A stretch of 64,000 bases of DNA from Microvelia longipes (GCA_018340805.1 JACMZG010001913.1:30004114-30068113), one strand, 5' to 3'. Positions 46,351-60,000 are shown, counted from the stretch's first letter. A program made the numbers and translations. The notes: a model not told the origin generated them from the sequence alone.

Positions 46351-47764
46351 AATATTTAGTATTTTTAAAATTTTAATTTTCATGATGAGGTAGTAATTAT
46401 TTCATTAAATTAAAATTTACCGATTTTCAAATAGTTGAACTCAAAACGACCCTTTTATAATAGCACTTTACTGCAGGTGTGATTCATCAACGTTTAAATA
46501 ACTTGGAATAAGTTAATATTTAATCAAATAATTGACTCACTGAAAAGAAGAACTCTTTGTAGGAGCCTCATGTTGCCCAGCTTGGTCCTGCTTTCGCGTA
46601 TCTATGCTCTTCTACTTATTTATCGCCTCATTATTTTGACATTTTCTGATATTTAAAAATGACATAATAAAAAAGTAAATTTCTTATTCTGATAATTAAA
46701 GTAAGGTCAAGAATATGGTTATGATAAGAGACCCCCCGCGAAATCAAAACAAGAAAAAAAGACTAAAATTTATAACATTCATGAAGGAGGGTTCATAGCC
46801 GTACTATATAAAACTTATTTTATTCAATACTACCTTTAAATTCCTTATATAGGATCAGATCAACCTAAAGTTCCAAAGCCTTTCTACAAACCCGATGAAG
46901 GATGCATTATATTCTCTAAGGGTAGGTGTTGTTAATAGTTAGTTTCACCATGTCTACTCCGAGAATGCGCCACTGTCGTCTTATTTTCAACAAACTACTT
47001 CTGGTACAAAACTGATTAATCCAAATAATTGCTTTATATAATACTGAGAAATTTCAAGCAGATACTCGTGTCGTTAAAATGGTAATAAAAACAATTTTAC
47101 TTTGTAGTTCCAACTTAGAAAAGTGGGAATAATGTTATGATAAGAGAAGGTATTATTAATATTATTTTTAATTACCTTCTCAATAATTTTTATCTTAACC
47201 TCTATCTCTGATTTCACCTGAACACAAGCCGGCTCCTTCAGGTAAAAATATATTTTTCAAAATCTCCTTCAAGTTACCTATAAGATTACACCTTTTTTTC
47301 TATATTTTACTAAACCAGGTTAGTGCTTCTTTATGTCATTTTCCACTTATACAGTCCTCTTTTGCCGCCTACATGTTGTATGAGTGGTTTAAATTTCTAC
47401 TAACATACCTAAAGAAAAACCCACCTGTGCCTAAAAATAACTTATTCATGTATAAATAAATAACAATAATAAAATAATGTTAATTTATGTTACTTTTATA
47501 TTAATATTTTCATTTTTGATTTTGTTTAATATGTAACTTGTGTTTAAATATGAATTGTTATTGTACCGTATCAACAAATATAAAATTTTTAAATCTTAGT
47601 TAGTTTCAAAGCTGCCGCTAGATGCCAGCACCGATTTTACCCCACCTTCTGTCTAACTCTCTCTTATACGACATTCTACAAATATTATATTCTTTGGTTG
47701 ATGGTGCGATAATGGGCTCACCCGCAAAATAAAAAAAATATATACCTACAAGTATCTTTTTTAC
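46351..47764. other. unassigned AT-rich sequence
   Basis: No gene seen. An open stretch at 47,618-47,812 (minus) is short and of no known family. Confidence 0.4.
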
Positions 47765-47874
47765 TATAGTACAACGCACGGCTAAAATCAGTTGACAGTG
47801 TGGGTAAACCATGCGAGCGAATTATAACAACTTGTCAGTTATAATTGGTTAAAATCGCGTATTTCTATAACATC
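47765..47874. mobile_element. MITE, TATAG-TIR family (short or degraded copy)
   Basis: Starts tatagtacaacgcacgg with ctaaaatcagttgacag. The right end is diverged. Confidence 0.5.
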
Positions 47875-47952
47875 AATACCAACAAGTTACTGATGTTACG
47901 CGTATTTCTGTTTTAGCAGAAAAACTCTAATACACAATGTTTAATTGTTAAT

Positions 47953-48130
47953 TATAGTACGGCACACGACTAAAATCAGTTGACAGCGAAGGAAAATAGT
48001 GTTGAGGAACCAATGAGGTTGGCCTAATTTAAAATTCAGGTTTTGGTTTAACTTCAAGGACTAACTTCATTGGCTCTCTCGCATTATTTTCGCATACTGT
48101 CAACTGATTTTAGCCGTGAGTCGTGCTATA
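47953..48130. mobile_element. MITE, TATAG-TIR family
   Basis: 178 bp with clear TIRs (tatagtacggcac.. and ..gtcgtgctata) and internal cctcattggctc-type blocks shared with 28,900-29,069. The best preserved copy. Confidence 0.7.
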
Positions 48131-48335
48131 GATGTATGTAATAACATTTTGTCAATTTTACAATAACTTGATTGAAAAATACGGCCCTTCGATCAGCTGC
48201 CGCCTCGCGGCCACATTGTTGTTGTTTTGTATTATTTCTTGTTTTATTATTATTTCTATTAGCTATTACATTTTGTTGTTTTATTAGCTTTTCTTCGCAT
48301 TTTGCTTAAACTTAGTCCTCAAATTGAAGTGACTT

Positions 48336-48455
48336 GTACGTTAATATTATTCTATATTTATTCTCTGTTAATGATGCATATATTATAATATTATTTTATA
48401 TTTATCCTCTGTTAATGATGCATATATTATAATATCATTTTATATTTAATCCTCT
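48336..48455. repeat. tandem repeat, about 54-bp unit
   Basis: Two and a half units of ctctgttaatgatgcatata followed by ttataatattattttatattta. Confidence 0.75.
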
Positions 48456-49870
48456 AATAATAAAATAAAAATGTTTGCTCAAAAGATTTGGTTGTATTAA
48501 AAATGAACGTATCAAAAATTTCACTGGAAGCTTCTTATTTTTCTCGTTAGATAGTAGAGTGAGCTTGATTTTGCTAATACCCTTTTAAGTTTTCTTTTCT
48601 TTTAAGCTTTATAACTCAATAATTCTCTATTTGCTCTATTTATAATTTTTATTAGTTTTTTTGATTTTTTGAATAAAAACCGTTCTAAGCGAATCAACAT
48701 AAATGATGATTGTTCCAAGATGATTTTTAATACGATCAAAAGAATTTTGGGTGTGGTCCTAGTAGAAAAAGAATTGGAAAATAAATTTCTTTAGGGAAAT
48801 ATTTAGACTATTTTCCTGTTTTCAATTCCTTGTAATTTTAATATTCATGTATTTAGATTTTTCATATTTAATTCTTAAGTATCATTACTGAAAATTTCAT
48901 TTGAAATTTAAAAATCTTGAGATAGGTGTGGGAGGTTACAGACAGGTGGCGGTGCCTAGCGTTAAAATCAGTAAGTTTTCCCTGTAAAAAGAGAAAAAAG
49001 GAATTTCAGAAAGGGCGGTATAGAATGAGGGTAAAAAGGGCCCTTAGGACGAAGCGTCAATACCTATGATATATTGGGTAGTCTGCGCAGTGGAAGATGC
49101 GCGGTGCGCGGTTACACTGCCAGTCGCCTGAGAACTGTAGGGGCGGTAGCCGTACAACCAATTTCTACTCCTTTATCAGTTAACACACCCACTCGAAATT
49201 TTATTTTTTCAATTTTTAATTTTAATTAAAAATTTCAATTAAAAATTATACAACTAGAATTAAGTTCAGCGTTTTAGTAGTAAAATATTAGATAAAATAT
49301 AAAAAAGAGTTCATAAAAAATTCAACCGTTTTTTGTACTTCCGAAAAAATATTTTCCGTTTTTTTTTCGAACTATTTTTTTTTACTTGTAAATATATTAA
49401 TATTTAAATTAGTGTTGTTATAGTTGTTCGTTAAATTTAGTAATCGTGTTTACTTTGATCGTTATCGCATGGATTTCTTGTAAAATAACCGCTACTGGGA
49501 AACCTTCCCCAGAAACACGTTTTTCAATTTTCACGCGATTTCCTCCCCCGTTTGTAAATTTTATTGAAAAGGCGAAGAGAAACAAAATGACGGCAATGGT
49601 TGAGAGACGATGACCATTCCAGGATGCTGCAAATTATCTTTGCCGGGCTCTTGGTCAGCTTTTGTCCGGCTTATCAGCACGCCATCAATAAAAGAGGTAC
49701 ATTTCTGATGTTGTTTTTTTTTATATGGTGTATATAAACAGACGATTAAATCAAGCCTATGTATTATGTTCATATATTTTCGGCTTATGAAAATCTATCA
49801 ATAATAGTTCTTGATTTATAATATGATTCATAAATATAAGAACTACTTTTTCGTTTCGCTCTTCATTCGA
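48456..49870. other. unassigned; GC-richer patch near 49,080-49,160
   Basis: Mostly AT-rich. A GC-rich patch with gatgcgcggtgcgcgg at about 49,097-49,112 stands out. No confident gene. Confidence 0.35.
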
Positions 49871-50695
49871 AGTGCATAAATACTCAAAGCATCAGGTAGT
49901 ATTTCTTCCGATTCACTACGCTTGACCTTCGAATAAAATAGTTATCAAACGTCTTAGGTTTTATGTTTTTTGACTCACTTCGCTTGTCCTATAAATCTAA
50001 CGATTACCTAACACTTGATGTGGTATTACTTTGGTATTGCTACGCCCGTCCTTAGAATCTCATGATTATCTAACGCTTGATGTTGGTCTTGCTACGCTCG
50101 TCCTCAGAATCTCATGGTTACCTAACGCTAGATGTTGGTATTGCTACGCTCGTCCTCAGAATCTCATGGTTACCTAACGCTAGATGTTGGTATTGCTACG
50201 CTCGTCCTCAGAATCTCATGATTACCAAACACTTGATGTTGGTCTTGCTACGCTCGTCCTCAGAATCTCATGATTACCTAACGCTTGATGTTGGTCTTGC
50301 TACGCTCGTCCTCAGAATCTCATGGTTACCTAACGCTAGATGTGGTATTACTTTGGTCTTGCTACACTCGTCCACAGAATCTCATGATTACCTAACGCTT
50401 GATGTGGTATTACTTTGGTCTTGCAACACTCGTCCACAGAATCTCATGATTACCTTACGCTTGATGTGGTATTACTTTGGTCTTGCTACCCTCGTCCTCA
50501 AAATCCTAACGCTTGACTACTTTGGTCTTACTATCTTAGAATCTCATGATTACCTAACGCTTGATGTGGTCTTACTTTGGTCTTACTACCCTCGTTCTTA
50601 GAATCTCATGATTACCTAACGCTTGATGTGGTATTACTTTGGTCTTGCTACCCTCGTCCTCAGAATCTCATGATTACCAAACGCTTAAGCTAAAT
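49870..50695 (+). repeat. minisatellite, 52- and 59-bp units
   Basis: Units built on ctcgtcctcagaatctcatg, attacctaacgcttgatg and ttggtcttgctacg. The first half has 52-bp units, and the second half has longer units with an added gtattactttgg. The 5' part (to about 50,040) is diverged. A 174-codon open frame at 50,077-50,601 is a by-product of the repeat, not a recognised gene. Confidence 0.9.
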
Positions 50696-51172
50696 TAGTG
50701 TCTTATAACTTAACATTAATGAAAGCTTAGATTTTTATCGCAGCAGAAACTATTCATACAATACGTGAAATATTCGTGCATTAAAAATTTGTGGTAAAAC
50801 TTGGGAGTCATGTGTTCATTAATTTTAAATCGTTTTTGCGATTTTTCAATGAAAAAATAAGCTTATGTGACTGGGGTCATGTAAGAGGGGAGTGGTGGGG
50901 GTTGATTTTTTTTCTGGAAAAGGGGGACTCACTGATATGTATTTATGTACGAGATTTTTATTCCTAGATGTTTCTATGAAACACGATAACTTTAAAACGC
51001 TTTTTCGGATCGAAATGAAACTTTGGTAAAAATAAAGTAACCTTGTTAATGAACCTTATTATTAATGAAATATATGTGATATACTTTATCAACCCCTAAA
51101 AATGACCCCAGAAATATTTCAAAAATCACGAATCTTCATATAGTGTTTAGATTGGGCAGAAATTATTTAAAC
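50696..51172. other. unassigned, dispersed-repeat blocks
   Basis: Carries gaaatgaaactttggta at 51,011, part of the same dispersed family as 44,690 and 62,050. No gene. Confidence 0.4.
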
Positions 51173-51305
51173 ATATACTAAAATGGTTATGTAGTATATT
51201 ATATATACTACATATACTAAAATGGTTATGTGGTATATTATATATACTACATATACTAAAATGGTTATGTGGTATATTATATATACTACATATACTAAAA
51301 ATGGT
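51173..51305. repeat. tandem repeat, about 46-48-bp unit
   Basis: Three copies of catatactaaaatggttatg followed by tggtatattatatatacta. Confidence 0.85.
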
Positions 51306-52540
51306 TTTCAAAAATACGAAGTTTCATTTCATCATCTGTATTAGTTCCGGTCAGGGGGTTAACTTAAATGAGGAAAAGTTTGGATTCCATTATCGCAAGC
51401 TACTAAAAATAGCGCTGCGGCGGACCGGTGCGACAACTTATGAACTAACCCCAATAGCTTCCAAAGATGACTGATTATATTTTTATATTTAAATTTATGA
51501 ATACCATGACAATTCTTGGTTATGACAGCTACATTTATTATTATTATAAAATTGATTGTTTTCTGTATGTATTTTTCACAAAAACGGTTCGCCGTTGCAT
51601 GTTCTATACTTCCAAAATTCAGAAACTAAAAGTAAATAGAAACCTTTTTAAAACTTCCAGAGAACGCTAGTGATGGCAGATAAGTATATTTCATTTAATT
51701 AATTTATTGATTTAGTCGATTTTATCAGGTAATTACATTTAATCACATGTGCGCATCTCGCCGATGTAATTAAAATACAGGCTGCATTAAATGCCAAAAT
51801 CTATCTTTTAGCACGTGTAAAACTTTAGCCACTATTTCATTATTACCTGATTGAATCAATTAAATTAATAAATTACTTAAATGAAAAACTTAACAAGTGT
51901 TCTGTGTAAGATTAAAGGTAGGGTTAGTTAGAAGTATAACTATACAAAGTATAAAAATTAAATTTCAAACTGACTGTGGGCATAAAGCGGGAAATTAAGA
52001 CACGCCCACTCAATTGAAAGGTAGGTACCCCGCTGCGCTAGTGTCGACCGGAATCCAAATTTTCCCAACATTGAGTCGACAGTCTTACTGTTTAAGTATC
52101 TATAGTCTCTGGTTCCGGTTTTCTTGATTGACATATATATATCAAACAAAACATTATGTCATTGATTGACATAATGTAAACAAATCACGTTTTTTTTTAC
52201 TAAAATTCGCTTATATCATGGCAGTATGCCATGATATTATATTAAACAAGTAATATGACGAACTGATTAAGTACAACAACCATGTGGACGGGAAGCGGCC
52301 ATGGGGTTATTATAACAAATATATTTTTATGACGTCACTAACCTCCAATAATGACAGAAAAATTTAAATTTGAGATTTAGCACGCATGTAGCCATGTATA
52401 AAACTAACATAGCAGCATTAGTTTAATTTTTTTTGTTGACTTATGTACGTTTTTTTAAAAAAATTGTAAAATATCAAGAAATAATCCAATTGAGATAAAA
52501 TTTTGTACAATTGTATTTCTTCATGTAATAAATAAGCACA
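51306..52540. other. unassigned
   Basis: Short open stretches on both strands (51,467-51,670 plus; 51,958-52,149 minus) match nothing I know. No gene supported. Confidence 0.35.
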
Positions 52541-52830
52541 CACAGTTTCGTTGTAATAAGACAAGTACATCTATGATTTTTGTTGGTCATTGGTCATTGC
52601 CTGGATGGGTGACCGCTGGGTATGAAACTAACTATCTAAGGACGAGCAAAGTGAGTCCGAAGATTTGTTGCAGTATAAATTTAACGGCTTGTAAATTCAC
52701 AGGACAATATGGAAAATTGTCCTCTCTGATACGGAGAGGAAAAGTTCTGAGGTACCCCACTTTGTACTCACCCCATCGTACCTCAGTAGCTCCATGCTTC
52801 CTAACTTTTATAATCCAAGTATAACCAAAG
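52540..52830 (+). repeat. dispersed repeat with 5S-rRNA-like module (partial)
   Basis: The plus-strand segment 52,589-52,629 reads gcctggatgggtgaccgctg, the C-box end of the 5S-like module. An inverted, diverged fragment follows (ctccatgcttcctaactttt near 52,790-52,810). Confidence 0.55.
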
Positions 52831-52913
52831 CCATGTATACTTATTTAAATTAATGCGCTAGTGGATTTTTTTACCATAAGGATGTAAATAAAAGTCTATC
52901 CACAAATAAATTT

Positions 52914-53138
52914 CAACCAATGTAATGATGATAAAACCGACTTTCAACCTAATACAGGTCATCCTTAGTTCCGGTGAGAAAAAGCTAATTTTTTCTCTTG
53001 ATTGTTAAAAGATTTGAGACTGGATGCCGACTCAAATCTAGTAACAAGACTCAAGAGGAAACATTAGCTTCTTCTCACCGGCACTGAGGATGACCTGTAT
53101 TAGGTTGAATGTCAGTTTTGTCATCATTACATTGGTTG
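52914..53138. mobile_element. inverted-repeat (foldback) element, 225 bp
   Basis: Arms of about 90-100 bp (from caaccaatgtaatgatgat, ending atcatcattacattggttg) around a spacer of about 35 bp. Few mismatches. Non-coding. Confidence 0.75.
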
Positions 53139-53365
53139 ATGACTTGGTTAAAAACGCTGAAAAAATGTTGATTTTCTTTTTTTCTTTTTAATTCCTTTAT
53201 TTAAAATTATATTATATACAATATGAAAATTATAAAAAAGGTTAACTCACATAATAGGAGGAAAACTCCAGTGCTATGTGGGAATACATTAAACTAAAAC
53301 AATAATTGATTCGAGATTGGCGCGCATATATAAGTGCCAAAAGGCTATTTTTAGCGAATTTTCAT

Positions 53366-53369
<4 letters not shown>

Positions 53370-53425
<56 letters not shown>

Positions 53426-53465
53426 TATATATATTATATATATTATATATATATATATGTATGTA
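53370..53465. repeat. (TA)n microsatellite
   Basis: About 95 bp of almost pure TA. Confidence 0.95.
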
Positions 53466-53632
53466 TGTATTTAATTTATGCGCGTTAATTTATTAGTGTC
53501 CGCTTCGCGGCTCCCAGCGCCGACGCTGTGTAGCGGCTAAGAGGCCGAAGATCTTTTGTTTTTCAAAAGACATCTTACAGTGAATTATTTTATACTACAT
53601 ACTTTTTTAATATTAATACTGGAATTTTAAGC

Positions 53633-53661
53633 CAATTCCACAGCTCAATGCTGTGGAATTG
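53633..53661. repeat. perfect 11-bp-arm hairpin
   Basis: caattccacag and ctgtggaattg around a 7-base loop. Function unknown. Confidence 0.6.
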
Positions 53662-53734
53662 TATTATCGGCTAATGCCTTCATGTCGATAATAATCTGTT
53701 CATAATTGTATTTTTCTCTATACATTTGAAAATA

Positions 53735-54000
53735 TTTTGTAACTCTAGAATTAAGAATTTTTGAATCTGTATAAGAATTTGGTTCTAGAATTAAGGATAT
53801 TTTTTGAAAATATTCTGTAACTTTATAAGAATTTGTTAATTTGGTTCTAGAATTAAGGATATTTTTTGAAAATATTCTGTAACTTTTATAAGAATTTGTT
53901 AATTTGGTTATTGACTTAAGGGTATTTTTTTTGAAAATATTCAGTAACTTTCATAAGAATCTGTTAATTTGGTTATAGAATTAAGGATATTTTTTTAAAA
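53735..54000. repeat. tandem repeat, about 65-bp unit
   Basis: Four imperfect units containing ttctagaattaaggatattt and ttgaaaatattctgtaact. Confidence 0.85.
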
Positions 54001-55990
54001 AGCATACAAATCATGCTTATTATTATTATTATTATCAAAAAAGCCCGGCTATGATTGGAAATGTATGGTCACAGACAAATACTCTAACGTTTATGCTGGG
54101 TTATTTAATCGGTAGAGGTATAATCGAATCGAATCTTAAAGTTAAGTGTGACTAGGTCATAAGATTATTAAACTAAGTCATTGGATCATTGCTTTTCCCT
54201 AGTCCCCCCCCCTACTAGAAAATAACACTGTGAAAGAGCAATGATAATGAGACCTTCCCTCCACAAACAACTTTCCCTTCCCATCCCTTTCCAGTAAGTT
54301 ATTTTATTTACTTACGGCTGCAAAATTAATAATTACTCAGCTGTTTTTAATCTGCAAAAAGTAATTCAACCAACACTGTCGTGAGATCGAAAACCAGCTC
54401 TGATTAACGTTTAGTGGAGAGATTTTGGTGTTTTTTTGTTGTCTGTTATGTTACGCTACTACTCAGCTTTATTGAAATCATTACTGACCTGTTTTAAAGC
54501 TGGGAAATGCCATTTTACCAACACTGTCGACAAAATATTTGAAAAAAGTACGGACAATTTCCTCGGTAATACTTTACATCATAGGGAGTTATGGTATATT
54601 TAAATTTAATGGTAAAATTCAAAACACTCTAGGAGAAAAAATAAACGAGTTGATGTTATTATGTTGCTTGATATTGAGCAACAATAATAATTTAATACTA
54701 TATATTTGTAATTTATTGTAAATAAATTACAATTCCGGTGTTTTTGACTGGTAAACATGGTTTTTGCTTTTGTGCATTATTATTTAAAAATACAATCTAT
54801 TATTAAGCATTAAACATTTAAAAGAAAATTCAAAATAAATTTGAAATAAATATTGGCAACACTGATATTAATCGCTTTTTTTAATTTTTTACTAGCTGTT
54901 TATAAATCATCAGATTATTATTGTTTGTTTTACTGATTTTGCTGCCTAGTAGCATAGTGATAGTGATAGTTATTAGGGTGAGGTGAGATCACCTAGGCCA
55001 CGTTGTTAGGCCCTTTTTGCTATCTTCCTTAGATAGAAGATTGTGCACTACATTATGAATCCTAGTGATGCTTAGAGCTGTTGCTTTTCTATAAGTTTCT
55101 ATAGCTAACTAGAAACATCATCAGCTCACTGCGGCACTAAGCTGTACTGCTCACGAAACCATAAGGCAGAAACATATATACATTTTATATAAGCTTCTAT
55201 TGAGGGTCCTAAATTTGGCCTAAACCCAGGTTTATTTAGGGTTAGAGATTTTTTAAACGAGTACCTGATATCGCACTGGCTCGGAACCACCGGCTTAACG
55301 TCCTTTTTGGCTTGACGGCACGTAAAAAGATTTTCATCCCTCGCATTCTCGAAAAGCTCCGACACAAGGTGTCTCGAAAATTCTAGACACCCCAACCAGG
55401 ATCGACCTAGACTTTCTGGGTGGCAGGCGCACGTGCCAATCATAACACCAGCAGGCTCTACACCTAGTAGCATAGTTTATTATTAGAAATGGGCCTACAC
55501 ACCTCGTATAAATATATTTTTTTGGTGTCGGAGGTCAGTGTAACAAGTGCAAGCAGTGGTAAGCATAAGAAATATATCAAGAACAAGGGATTCGGAACTT
55601 TAACTTTTTCCAAATTTTCATACAAAACTATGATCATCATTCCATAGTTATAACTAATGCGCTCAGCATTATTATCAGTAAGTTAAACCTAATGTAAAAA
55701 ATAGAGAGCATTGGCTTAGACGTATAGACACACACATATGTATACCTTCGCCACTTGAGATGTTTCGATTGAGCTGAAACCGGTCTCAATCGTTTTAGTT
55801 CTTTTGCAGACCTGCTTGGCTCGCCGTAGTTCCGTGTTAGGCATTTTTGTCCTGTCTGTCTGGGATAGCACACTACAGAGGGGACAGGGCATAACAAGAG
55901 GTAGGGCCTTCTTTTACAATACCTTCCCACCATTACACTACTGGGCCTAACTGATATAGTAGAGGTTATTGACCTAGACGTATACATGCA
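54001..55990. other. unassigned; repeat-like open stretches
   Basis: Minus-strand open stretches at 55,126-55,473 and 55,637-55,987 are longer than chance neighbours but match no family I can name. One contains a stem (gattgag...ctcaatc) followed by gaaac near 55,766-55,795, as seen near the ends of some Penelope-like or other retroelements. Treated as possible element relics only. Confidence 0.3.
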
Positions 55991-55993
55991 TAC

Positions 55994-55997
<4 letters not shown>

Positions 55998-56031
<34 letters not shown>
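55998..56031. repeat. (TA)n microsatellite
   Basis: Short TA run. Confidence 0.9.
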
Positions 56032-56463
56032 CTAAGCTGAGTCGTCTACCTGAATGTATAAAACCTTGTTTTGAGTTTTAAAGAAATCTTATGTGTCTCG
56101 ATAGTTTTTTAGTTCTAAGATGTTTATACATGCTTTATTCTCTCTTTCGTTTGACTGTCCTTCCTGTCTGGCGAACACATTGTGCGTACAAAATTTTGCG
56201 CTGTATTGTTATAGAATTCTGTAGAGTTGTCTACATATGTAAACAATTAATTAATGCGTTCACAAATGCAAATCTTGTATGATTATGTAATACTGTTAGA
56301 TAAGCTAATCGAAAACGCAAATTAATGTAATTATTAGAGCTTGATATATTACCAAATACACCATATCATTGCCTAATATACGCCCTGCTAACTTCGGTCC
56401 CATATTATTCAGCCTTTGTATTTTCTTAAATGTATTATTACGTACTTTTTGAAATATGTACAA

Positions 56464-56465
<2 letters not shown>

Positions 56466-56511
<46 letters not shown>

Positions 56512-56545
56512 ATATATTATATATATTATATTATACTATATATAA
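56466..56545. repeat. (TA)n microsatellite, interrupted
   Basis: TA run with TT interruptions. Confidence 0.9.
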
Positions 56546-56819
56546 TCAAGATCTTAATTAGCAAAGAATTTAGAATATTCAAAAAAAAAATTTTGAAAAT
56601 ATTTTGTATTTGTTTTAAAAAGAAAAATAACACTATAACTACCCATAATATATGATCAAGAATGCTAGTTGATGTAACTAGGCTGTTTATTAGTATTTTT
56701 TACTTTTTAATTGGCACGCGACAGCATTTCAATAATAATAATACATGCTATAAAATATATTATAATATTTATAAACTAGCCTTATCATATTAAAATAGTA
56801 TATACCTTCCTAAAATAGT

Positions 56820-56960
56820 ATAAGCCGCCTCCGTGGCCGTTAAAGCGTTAATATTTACTCTGATTTTTTACACCACGGATGTCTGGGATTCGCATTCCAG
56901 GTTACGCTCTCAGTTTATATAAGATTTTGTTTAGATAAATTGTCGCCAACTTTAGAATAC
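56820..56960 (+). repeat. SINE-like repeat (copy 2, plus)
   Basis: Head with gcctccgtggccgttaaagc (box-A-like) and GGGATTCGCATTCC (box-B-like), then a shared tail with tcagtttatata and aaattgtcgcc. It pairs with 46,225-46,350. Confidence 0.5.
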
Positions 56961-56981
56961 ACTTTGAGCGTAACGGTTGCC

Positions 56982-57012
56982 CTGCAGGAACCATTCGAGG
57001 TGGTTCCTGCAG
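56982..57012. repeat. perfect 12-bp-arm hairpin
   Basis: ctgcaggaacca and tggttcctgcag around ttcgagg. It lies just after the SINE-like repeat, perhaps its 3' hairpin. Confidence 0.65.
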
Positions 57013-60000
57013 AGTTTATTTTTGATGGAATATTATATGTCTACACCTACACCTAAAGGAATAAAATTGTGCTAAATTTGATCTCAATTAGATAATTTTC
57101 AATAAAATTAATTCTTTAATTTAATTAAAATTATACATTTGGTTAGTGGAATTAAAATCAAGAAGATTCTGTAGTCTTATATAGATAGCAACATGCCAAA
57201 TTTCATATCGCCAAATTTCTTATCCTTGCTTTGTTAAAAAACATAATTTTCCGGAAGGCACACTAGTCCTTAAGATTAAGTTTTATACCAAGTCACAACA
57301 TTTTAGCATATAATTATATTGGGAGGATGAACACTTACAACACACTGACAGAATCTCTAAAATTCACTCAGAGGGTTAAAAACTTGACACTAATAATTTA
57401 ATTAATACCTGGATTTTAATTTTTGTCTGAACACATTAGTTTTTTATATATTCTCGAGGAATGAATGAGACAAAGTAATATGTTCTTATTTTTCCTATTT
57501 TTGAAAAGTGGCCATAAATTTATAGACAAAACCCATTGGTAAGTATTATTAGGCATATAGCAAAGTAACGATTTTAAAACGGTACCTATTTCACTCCTTA
57601 ACGCGCCCAAAAACAAATATTAGGTATTAATTCATTTATCTGAGAAGTTATCTTAGTTGCTTGCAACTCGAGAACTCCACGGGATTTTTTCGCTCTCCCT
57701 TACATACTAGGTAAGGGTAATGAGTATAACCCTAAAATTTCAAAACTGAGGTTTCACCATGATGTTCTGAGTGGTTTTCCTTATGTCTGTTTATGTATCT
57801 GTGTCACGCATAACTCCCATAATGCTTGTGGTACAGAGTTGAAATATGGCACAAAAATCAGACATAAGGTATTTGTGCTGCCTGGAAGATGACTTTTTCT
57901 GGATAAAATAACCTTAATTGCTATGATATCATTTTTTTTTAAAAATAGTTAAAAACCAATTTTACTAATCGAGTTGAAATGTAACACAAATTTTACAAAA
58001 ATTGTATTATTTCACTGCTTTTTAACATGTCGTGAGATAGCCAAACACATAATGTATTAGCAGCGTAGATCCTATGGCTATTCAACTTTAAGTTTGTACA
58101 TTATTTGCGAATATATTCGATAATCATTACATTCTGACGATGAGCAAAACGACTCCGAAGTTGTGTGGAAAAGTACCGAGTAATTTTACAGAGTTTGTAC
58201 CCTATATCCGATTTTATTATTCTTCTCGTGTTATTTGTACTTAGAATTTTCATTTTTGAACATAATATAAAAGTTATGTTTATACAAAACCGAATATTTT
58301 ATACTTAACTTAATAATCATACTTTTCAAATTCGGGGCTTACGTTAAAAAACCGGGTTTACTGTAAGCTCTGACTAAATAAAAAAAATTAATTATTAAAA
58401 TATAAGTTTTTTTCAAGAAAATTATTTTGTGAAATGTTAAAGATGTATTTTCTCTAGAAAGTTTGAAAATTGAATCCGCGGTCCGTCTCCCATCCTGTGT
58501 TAAGGGAATTCTCGGGGGGACAAACCCTTCGCCCTTAAAGTCAAAATTTTAATTTGTCAGTTTGTTTCTTTCCCAATTTTTCTTGGCAGTTTTCTCATCT
58601 TTTATTATAAAGTCAAATGGGGTCTACCTTATTTTTGGGCGTGTTTAGTAAAACCTAAAAAATCGTTTTTTAGGTTTTACGCTTCTTATTTACTTTTTTG
58701 AATATTTTTTTCCTTCCTATCAGTATCATAGGGACGGAAACATTAAACAAAAGCAAACAGTGTACATGTACATTGTCTCCCCGGATGGGCTTACCTATAT
58801 ATAAATGACAAAAAAAAACCAAAAAAATTAATTTTATAAAGTTCTGCTTGTTTTGAAATGTACACTTATATCCCAATACAAAATTTGTACCATGAACATT
58901 GTTGACCTTGTTCCAAAAAAAAAACTTTTTTCAAAAGTGACCAAGAGAGAACTAGGTCTAATTTTGATGATTAGACAAAATGTTATTATTAAGAAAAATA
59001 TAATAATGTTATTCAATTTTTTGTTCAATGTAATTCAAATGCAGAATGTTATTCTTAAAAAAAAATAAAAATTCCCATTTATTGAGGGAAATTGAATTGT
59101 GTGATAAAAAGTTTTAAAATTAATTATTCCCCCCCCCCCATTAGCGCCCCTAAATATTGACCCCCTATTTAAGATAATAAAATAATATTGCTGATAAAAT
59201 GTATTTTTACTTTATTAATTTTGAACAGAAAAACAGTTTATTTTTATTTCGTTCATTGTTATAGGGTTAAATTACCGGGGGCTAAAAATTATAATAGTAA
59301 TTTTGTTTATTGGAAAACTTGTTTTATGGTAGTAAAATAATACGTTTATAAAGAATGAAATTGATTCGGAATATTAATTTATAACTTTCTTATAGTAGTT
59401 TTAAAAATAAAATAATTATAAAAAGAAATGACGCTAATTAATTCATCATAAAATTTATTCTCCTGCTCTATTTAAACATATTCTAAATAATAAATAAAAT
59501 GTAATGTTATAGAAGTGGAATAAGTCCAACTGACAATAACAATCTAAATGAAAATTTCGCAAATTATCTTGTTTATGTCTTATTTCTGTATGAATTGTAT
59601 TTAAAAACAATCATTATAATATTATTAGTATTACAATCATTATAATTATACTTTTTTCATACATTACATTTATAATTTGAAGCACTCAATATGCGAATAA
59701 TTTATTAGTAAATAATAAACTCTTCATTAATAGTAATTTCAAATAAATATTATAAAGAATATCAGTCCAAGAAATTTACTCTTTTTGTAAATTATAAATA
59801 ATAAACGATAGATTTTAATGATACTAAATTAAATTAACTAGAGTAAAAAGAAATTAGCTATTAAATAACTAAGTTAAGGAGTTTTATATAGTAATATTTT
59901 ATAGTTAAAATTTTAAATTTATTGTGTAAAAAAGATAATTTTGAATTTTGTTGTAATAATGTATTTTATGTAATTTTAAAAAATAAATCGGCTGAAAATT

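Noticed and set aside
50077..50601. 174-codon open frame as a gene
   Set aside because: It is entirely minisatellite, with no domain and repeated peptide units from a DNA repeat.
55126..55473. Host gene exon on the minus strand
   Set aside because: No known family, no convincing splice context and a repeat-like setting.
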